From DASXQK01 sp963757155 (lineage in GTDB: Bacteria > Pseudomonadota > Alphaproteobacteria > Dongiales > Dongiaceae), in the NCBI GenBank assembly GCA_963757155.1, contig CAVWQS010000014.1, positions 186,001-250,000 of the forward strand: 64,000 bases of DNA, given 5' to 3'. This document shows, one piece after another, positions 57,848 to 64,000 of this stretch (its first letter is position 1; every line of letters starts with the position of its first letter). The translations under genes and the position numbers were made by a program. The notes below the pieces were generated by a model. That model made no database searches and was not told the DNA's origin. It was given only the letters and a program-made list of their open reading frames with translations.

Positions 57848-58018
57848 ATGAATGGAAGAGTTTACACGATGCGGGTGGCGGGCGCGAAATACGGTATCGG
57901 TTTCGGCTCGGCGCTGGCCATCGCCATCTCCTACAGCAACAACCACTCGATCCTCTGGGCCATCATCCATGGGATCTTCGGTTGGCTCTATGTGATCTAT
58001 TTCGCACTGTTTTATTAG
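57848..58018 (+). CDS. 56-aa conserved small membrane protein
   Basis: MNGRVYTMRVAGAKYGIGFG begins a short protein with one or two hydrophobic helices (SALAIAISY ... WAIIHGIFGWLYVIYFAL). The pattern HSILWAIIHGIFGWLYVIY recalls a small protein found unchanged in diverse bacteria, with no assigned function. It follows the acyl-CoA ligase by 26 bases and is followed by a palindromic repeat, so it is probably the last gene of that transcript. Confidence 0.65.
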   Translation: MNGRVYTMRVAGAKYGIGFGSALAIAISYSNNHSILWAIIHGIFGWLYVIYFALFY

Positions 58019-58038
58019 CGCGGCCCGCATCTTTTACT

Positions 58039-58068
58039 CCTCTACCGCGCTTCGAAGCGCGGGAGAGG
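58039..58068. repeat. TTCGAAGCG palindrome between convergent genes
   Basis: A 30-base near-perfect palindrome (CCTCTACCGCGC, TTCGAA, GCGCGGGAGAGG) between the 56-aa gene and the convergent flavin reductase gene. Likely acts as a two-way transcript end; same family as the elements near 19340, 27735, 27865 and 46918. Confidence 0.75.
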
Positions 58069-58079
58069 GATTTTGTGGG

Positions 58080-58637
58080 CTAACCGCGAAGCCTTTCAGT
58101 CCAAGCCGCCAGCGCCGCCATGAGATCGCGGACCAGGCCGCGCGCGGGCTCATCCGTCAGCTTCCCCGCCGCGTCGAACTTGTTCTGCGCCTGGGCGATC
58201 AGGACTTCCGGCTTGTTGACCGGATGCATATCCAGAAACACCATGCTGTGACGCAGATGCAGCTGGGCGCGCACCGTGCCGAAAGCGCCCTGGGTGGCGC
58301 CCATGACGGCCACGGGCTTTCCGGCGAAGGGCTGGGGCTGGCGGCGGGAGATCCAGTCGAGGGCGTTCTTCAGCGGCGCGGGGATCGAATAATTGTATTC
58401 CGGGGTCACGAAGAGCAGCGCATCGGCGGCGGCGGTCCGCTCGCAGAGCAGCATGATCTCGGGCGGCAGGCCCGATTGATGCAGATCGGCATTGTAGAGG
58501 GGGAGCGCGCCGATCTCGCCTTCCTCGATGCTCATGCGCTCGGGCGCCAGCTCGATCGCGGTCTTGAGCAGCATGCGATTGTACGAGGCTTTGCGCAGGC
58601 TGCCGCAAAACGCCAGGGTCTTGATCGGCGTCGTCAC
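58080..58637 (-). CDS. NADPH-dependent FMN reductase (quinone/azo/chromate reductase type)
   Basis: 185-aa flavodoxin-like reductase. FMN phosphate loop FCGSLRKASYNRMLL near the start, isoalloxazine contacts in FVTPEYNYSIPAPLKNALDW, and GATQGAFGTVRAQLHLR. The group reduces quinones, azo dyes or chromate with two electrons and protects against redox cycling. The frame is intact and precedes no partner gene. Confidence 0.88.
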   Translation of the reverse strand: MTTPIKTLAFCGSLRKASYNRMLLKTAIELAPERMSIEEGEIGALPLYNADLHQSGLPPEIMLLCERTAAADALLFVTPEYNYSIPAPLKNALDWISRRQPQPFAGKPVAVMGATQGAFGTVRAQLHLRHSMVFLDMHPVNKPEVLIAQAQNKFDAAGKLTDEPARGLVRDLMAALAAWTERLRG

Positions 58638-58665
58638 CCGGGTGCTCCGATACGTTTGCGAGGAT

Positions 58666-59520
58666 TCAGGGCTTGTAGCGCTCCGGGATCCAGCGCCGCT
58701 CCTTCATGGTGGCGATATCGTCATAGGCCTGCTTCGTCGAGCGCTTCGGCATCTTGACCTTGGGCCTCTCCACCGGCTTGTAGGGAATGAGGGTGAGCAG
58801 ATGGCTGATGCAATTGAGGCGCGCATGCTTCTTCGAATCGGAGCGCACGACATGCCAGGGTGCCCAGGCCGTGTCGGTGGCGTCGAACATCTCGTCGCGA
58901 GCCTTCGAATAGTCGTACCAGCGCCGGCGTGATTCGAGGTCGGTGGGGCTCAGCTTCCACTGCCGCAGGGGATCCTGGATGCGGGCCTCGAAGCGCCGCT
59001 CCTGCTCGCTTTCCTTCACCTCGAGCCAGTATTTGATCACCCTGATGCCGTTATCGACCATGATCTTCTCGAAGGCCGGGCAGAGGTTCAGGAATTCGCG
59101 CACCTGGTTTTGCGTGGAGAATCCCAAGACCCGCTCGACCCCGGCCCGATTGTAGTAGCTCCGGTCGAAGATGACGACCTCGCCGGCCGCCGGGAAATGC
59201 GGCATGTAGCGCTGCAGGTACATCTGGGATTTCTCGCGGTCCGAGGGCGCAGGCAGGGCCGCAACGCGGAAAACGCGCGGGCTGCAGCGCTCCGTGATGG
59301 CCCGGATGGTGCCGCCCTTGCCGGCGGCATCGCGACCCTCGAAGACGATGATGATCCGCTGCCCCGTCGCCTTGACCCAGTCCTGCACCAGGCATAGCTC
59401 GGTCTGCAGCCGGCGCAACTCCTTCTCATAGTCCTTGCGCGACAGCTTGCCGCCGGATTTTTCCGGCGCGGCTTCGTCCTTCGCCCGCTTCGCCTTGCCC
59501 TTTGCTTCCTTCTTCGCCAT
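58666..59520 (-). CDS. ppk2: Polyphosphate kinase 2
   Basis: 284-aa PPK2 family enzyme, which uses polyphosphate to phosphorylate nucleotides (GDP/ADP to GTP/ATP) or runs in reverse. A Lys/Ala-rich N-terminal tail of about 25 residues precedes the domain. Walker A is FEGRDAAGKGGTIRAI, Walker B is VVIFDRSYYNRAGVERVLGF, and the lid includes Arg-rich WYDYSKARDEMF. The single-domain type (class I) fits the length. The C-terminus KERRWIPERYKP is typical. Confidence 0.9.
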   Translation of the reverse strand: MAKKEAKGKAKRAKDEAAPEKSGGKLSRKDYEKELRRLQTELCLVQDWVKATGQRIIIVFEGRDAAGKGGTIRAITERCSPRVFRVAALPAPSDREKSQMYLQRYMPHFPAAGEVVIFDRSYYNRAGVERVLGFSTQNQVREFLNLCPAFEKIMVDNGIRVIKYWLEVKESEQERRFEARIQDPLRQWKLSPTDLESRRRWYDYSKARDEMFDATDTAWAPWHVVRSDSKKHARLNCISHLLTLIPYKPVERPKVKMPKRSTKQAYDDIATMKERRWIPERYKP

Positions 59521-59548
59521 GGAAGATCCCTCCCTGTTGTCAGCCCCG

Positions 59549-59980
59549 CTACCAGGCGAGGAAGATACCGATGTCGCCCAGACGCCCGTCCGGGTAGTTC
59601 AGAACCTGCGCCCGGGATTTGAATCCCAGGGGCTTCAGCTCCGCCTCGAAGAAGGCATGGGCCTTCTTGGCAAATCCCTCCAGAGAAACCGGCCAGTCCT
59701 GCTCGGCATTGTTGATGCGCCGGCCCTGGTCATTGCAGAAGCTCGCGGGGAAGGTCAGCACCTGGACCTCGTGCAGACCCTGCTCGGCCGCGCGCTTGAT
59801 CGCGGCGTTGAGGCGGTCCATGACCTGGGGATGGACATCCCGGGACATGAAGGCCTCGTGGATCGCCCGCTGCTCCTCCTGCTCCTTGCGGACCCGGTCG
59901 AACTGCTCCTGGACCTTGGCCATATGGGTCTTCTCGGCGATGCCCTTCAGGTCGTTGGGAGTCAGCAGTTTCTCGCCCAT
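59549..59980 (-). CDS. Conserved hypothetical protein beside ppk2
   Basis: 143-aa, soluble, highly charged. The first half is helical (DLKGIAEKTHMAKVQEQFDRVRKEQEEQRAIHEAFM). The second half is alpha/beta (LHEVQVLTFPASFCNDQGRRINN, FEAELKPLGFKSRAQVLNYPDGRLGDIGIFLAW). No family recognised. It lies 28 bases upstream of ppk2 in the same direction, so the pair probably forms an operon. Confidence 0.7.
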   Translation of the reverse strand: MGEKLLTPNDLKGIAEKTHMAKVQEQFDRVRKEQEEQRAIHEAFMSRDVHPQVMDRLNAAIKRAAEQGLHEVQVLTFPASFCNDQGRRINNAEQDWPVSLEGFAKKAHAFFEAELKPLGFKSRAQVLNYPDGRLGDIGIFLAW

Positions 59981-60011
59981 GTTTCGTCCTTCTGCCGGAA
60001 TGAAGAAGCGC

Positions 60012-60414
60012 TTAGCCGCAGGGATAGACGCTGCGGATCGCCAGGATCACCGCATGCTCCGCGGGATAGCGTAGCACGTCGGGATGCTCATTGACGTATT
60101 TGACGAAGATATCCGCCCCCTGCCGGACCGAGATATCCATCCCCTCGGGCTTGCAATAGGGCGCCGTGAACTTGGGATCGACGGTCTTCGAGACATCCAT
60201 CGCCTTCAAGGTCGACCAGATGGTGTTCTCGCAGGTCATCCGCGACAGGGCCTCGGCGTCGCCGGAGACATAGGCCTCGCATTGATGGAGCAAGGCTTCG
60301 GCCGTATTGGGCTGCTGCTCGGCCGCCGCCCTTTCCGGCGACGAGGCTTCCCGCGATCACGGCGATCCCCGCAGCGGCCATGAGGGACAGCAGGCGGGTC
60401 GGATTCTTGGTCAT
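60012..60414 (-). CDS. Rap1a/Tai-like exported protein, one frameshift
   Basis: About 133 aa after removing one extra base near 60335-60345. The N-terminus is a Sec signal (MTKNPTRLLSLMAAAGIAVIAGSLVA). The mature domain has the cysteines and helices of the Rap1a immunity family: LLHQCEAYVSGDAEAL, the central CKPEG, FVKYVNEHPDVLRYPAEHAVILAI and the terminal PCG. Rap1a proteins neutralise type VI peptidoglycan-hydrolase effectors in enterobacteria, but many orphan members occur without secretion systems. No toxin gene is adjacent. Confidence 0.65.
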
Positions 60415-60771
60415 GGCAGCAACTTCCCTGGGAAGGCGAACAAACCCTGTCAGGGCGATCCAAGATATAGCGGGATGACCGATAAACAGGTTCTGAAGAC
60501 CATAGGAGAGGACCCCGCCAGCGGCAAGAAGCTGTCGCGTGCAGCGGTCTGGAACCTGCGGCTGACCACCGCCGCATCGCTCGGCGATGGCAGCGCCGAT
60601 GCCGCGCGCAGAGCCGGCAATGATCGCGGATCGGACGATAAATCGCGGAACGTGCCGGCTCCGCACCCGTGCGATCCGGAAAGACAGCGGGAATCTCTCG
60701 CGGCAGCATGAATCGATGGCCCGGTGACCCCCGCGTTTGTCGGGCAAAGCGAGCTGCAGGAGTTAGAGACC
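60415..60771. promoter_or_regulatory. Divergent region between the Rap1a-like and fdhF-type genes
   Basis: 357 bp that must contain promoters of both neighbours. No clear promoter pair was found. On the minus strand, 60576-60626 encodes AIIAGSARGIGAAIAER, the nucleotide-binding motif of short-chain dehydrogenases, with nothing family-like around it; it is listed separately as a possible remnant. Confidence 0.35.
60576..60626 (-). pseudogene. Possible remnant of a short-chain dehydrogenase N-terminus
   Basis: Seventeen residues (AIIAGSARGIGAAIAER) match the TGxxxGIG cofactor motif of the SDR superfamily, with Thr replaced by Ala. Flanking residues in the same frame do not continue the fold. 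A chance match is possible. Confidence 0.25.
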
Positions 60772-63107
<2,336 letters not shown>

Positions 63108-63111
<4 letters not shown>

Positions 63112-63914
63112 CGCCGGCGCTCCAGATCGAGAGCCACCGCTGGAGCGGCGGCGAATCCTGCGGCAGCCTCGAAGCCATCGCCGAGGAGACGCCGGTCGCC
63201 CTGGTCTACAACGGCATCTCCCATGCGGTGATGATGGCCACCCCCCAGGATCTCGAGGATTTCGCCCTGGGCTTTTCCCTGACGGAGGGCATCCTGGAGC
63301 GGCCCGATGAGCTTCTGGATTGCGAGGCGCAGGCGACGCCACGGGGCATCGAAATGGCGCTGACCATCACCGGCAGGCGTTTCGCGGCGCTCAGCACCCG
63401 GCGCCGCAATCTCACGGGCCGGACGGGCTGCGGCCTCTGCGGGGTCGACAGCCTCGACCAGGCCTTGCGTCCTCTGCAGGGGGTCTGGAACGAGGTGATC
63501 GTCTCGCCGGCGGCGGTCATGCGCGCCATGGCGGCGCTGCCCAAGCTGCAGGCGATCAATCGCGAGGTTCATGCGCTGCATGCCGCCGCCTGGGCGCTGC
63601 CCGACGGCACGGTCGCCGAAATCCGCGAGGATGTCGGGCGGCATAATGCGCTGGACAAGCTGCTGGGCGGGCTGGCGCGGGCCGGGGTCGACTCTCAGAG
63701 TGGTTTCGCCGTCGTCACCAGCCGCTGCAGCTATGAAATGGTCCAGAAGGCCGTGGCCCGGGGAATCGGCATCTTGGTCGCGGTGTCGGCGCCCACCGCG
63801 CTGGCCCTGCGGCTTGCCGAGACGGCGGGGCTCACCCTCATCGCCCGGGCGAATGGCGAGGGCTACAGGCTCTATACCCATCCCCATCGCATCGCGACCC
63901 GCCAAGCGGCCTGA
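63108..63914 (+). CDS. fdhD: Formate dehydrogenase accessory sulfurtransferase FdhD
   Basis: 268-aa protein that transfers sulfur from the IscS desulfurase to the Mo-bis-MGD cofactor before insertion into formate dehydrogenase. The sulfur-carrying cysteines are in GRTGCGLCGVDSL (CxxC). Other family features are YNGISHAVMMATPQDLEDFALGFSLTEGIL, REDVGRHNALDKLLG and SRCSYEMVQKAVARGIGILVAVSAPTALAL. Its start overlaps the FdhF-like stop as ATGA. The pairing strongly suggests that it serves the preceding molybdoenzyme. Confidence 0.93.
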
Positions 63915-63960
63915 GCGCGGCCTAAACAACCATTCTCGCCTCGGATGGACAGCCGCCCCG

Positions 63961-63978
63961 GGCAGGTATAATCCTGCC
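63961..63978 (+). promoter_or_regulatory. TATAAT box inside a perfect palindrome
   Basis: GGCAGG, TATAAT, CCTGCC: a consensus -10 hexamer flanked by perfect 6-bp complementary arms. A gene start with GGAGG lies 15 bp downstream (63993). The -35 region is weak (GATGGA at about 63944). The symmetry suggests a repressor or activator site on the -10 box. Confidence 0.5.
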
Positions 63979-63992
63979 GCCGGAGGCTATCG

Positions 63993-64000
63993 ATGACGGC
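63993..64000 (+). CDS. Start of a gene cut by the window end
   Basis: ATGACGGC is preceded by CCGGAGG at 6-base spacing and a promoter-like TATAAT box at 63967-63972. Only two codons are visible and nothing can be said of the product. Confidence 0.4.

Noticed and set aside
60307..60711. 134-codon plus-strand frame upstream of the FdhF-type gene
   Set aside because: Overlaps the Rap1a-like signal peptide gene, has no motif and no ribosome site; best explained as chance.

Overview
The window is high-GC DNA from a bacterium that is most likely an alphaproteobacterium. The evidence is a coxMSLDEF-order CO dehydrogenase cluster, a DUF2852-type protein beside a TetR regulator, a protocatechuate branch, MHYT-LytTR architecture and tightly packed operons with ATGA/GTGA overlaps. 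I see no rRNA, tRNA, CRISPR array or intact transposase. The species cannot be named from the sequence.

Layout. 1-1 kb: a prepilin peptidase and the first codons of a neighbour. 1.2-8 kb: a form I aerobic CO dehydrogenase operon, coxM-S-L-D-E-F; the catalytic subunit carries AYRCSFR. 8-9.7 kb: a beta-hydroxyacid dehydrogenase-like gene and an AT-rich regulatory gap. 9.7-17.3 kb: a secreted beta-roll protein followed by a glycan cassette (a very large two-domain glycosyltransferase, a ChW-like protein, a methyltransferase and a GT4 enzyme). 17.4-27.6 kb: a low-GC lipoprotein, a CoxC-like MHYT-LytTR regulator, an MscS channel, an ornithine-decarboxylase-family enzyme and three transporters. 28-36.7 kb: a polar amino-acid ABC transporter, a divergent GntR regulator with twin operator-like palindromes, then acyl-CoA ligase, ketopantoate-reductase-like, gamma-glutamyltransferase-like and pobA genes. 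36.7-41.4 kb: an encapsulin shell with its DyP peroxidase cargo, then pcaB, pcaG and pcaH. 41.5-48.2 kb: nitronate monooxygenase, quinone reductase and a complete branched-chain-type ABC transporter. 48.7-55.7 kb: DUF2852/TetR with palindromic operators, then a 4.9-kb block bounded by two versions of the 3' end of a 2OG-Fe(II) oxygenase gene. That block holds small orphan genes and a subtilase with a 1.2-kb Gly/Ser/Asn repeat region. 55.7-64 kb: VOC protein, acyl-CoA ligase, a 56-aa membrane protein, flavin reductase, PPK2, a Rap1a-like protein, and an FdhF/YdeP-type molybdoenzyme with FdhD.

How it fits together. Two molybdenum enzymes (CODH, FdhF) with their maturation factors suggest a metabolically versatile soil-type heterotroph that can take energy from trace CO. 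PobA, PcaHG and PcaB convert 4-hydroxybenzoate to protocatechuate and onward through the beta-ketoadipate route. The encapsulated peroxidase lies between pobA and the pca genes.

Quality caveat. About two dozen genes or gene segments change frame by exactly one base, and roughly four-fifths of these changes are extra bases. When repaired, several proteins recover their family's usual length (for example CoxL, about 807 aa). I therefore treat most breaks as consensus errors of a long-read assembly, and I report each such gene as one feature with its break points. Short palindromic repeats built around TTCGAAGCG recur between genes throughout the window.
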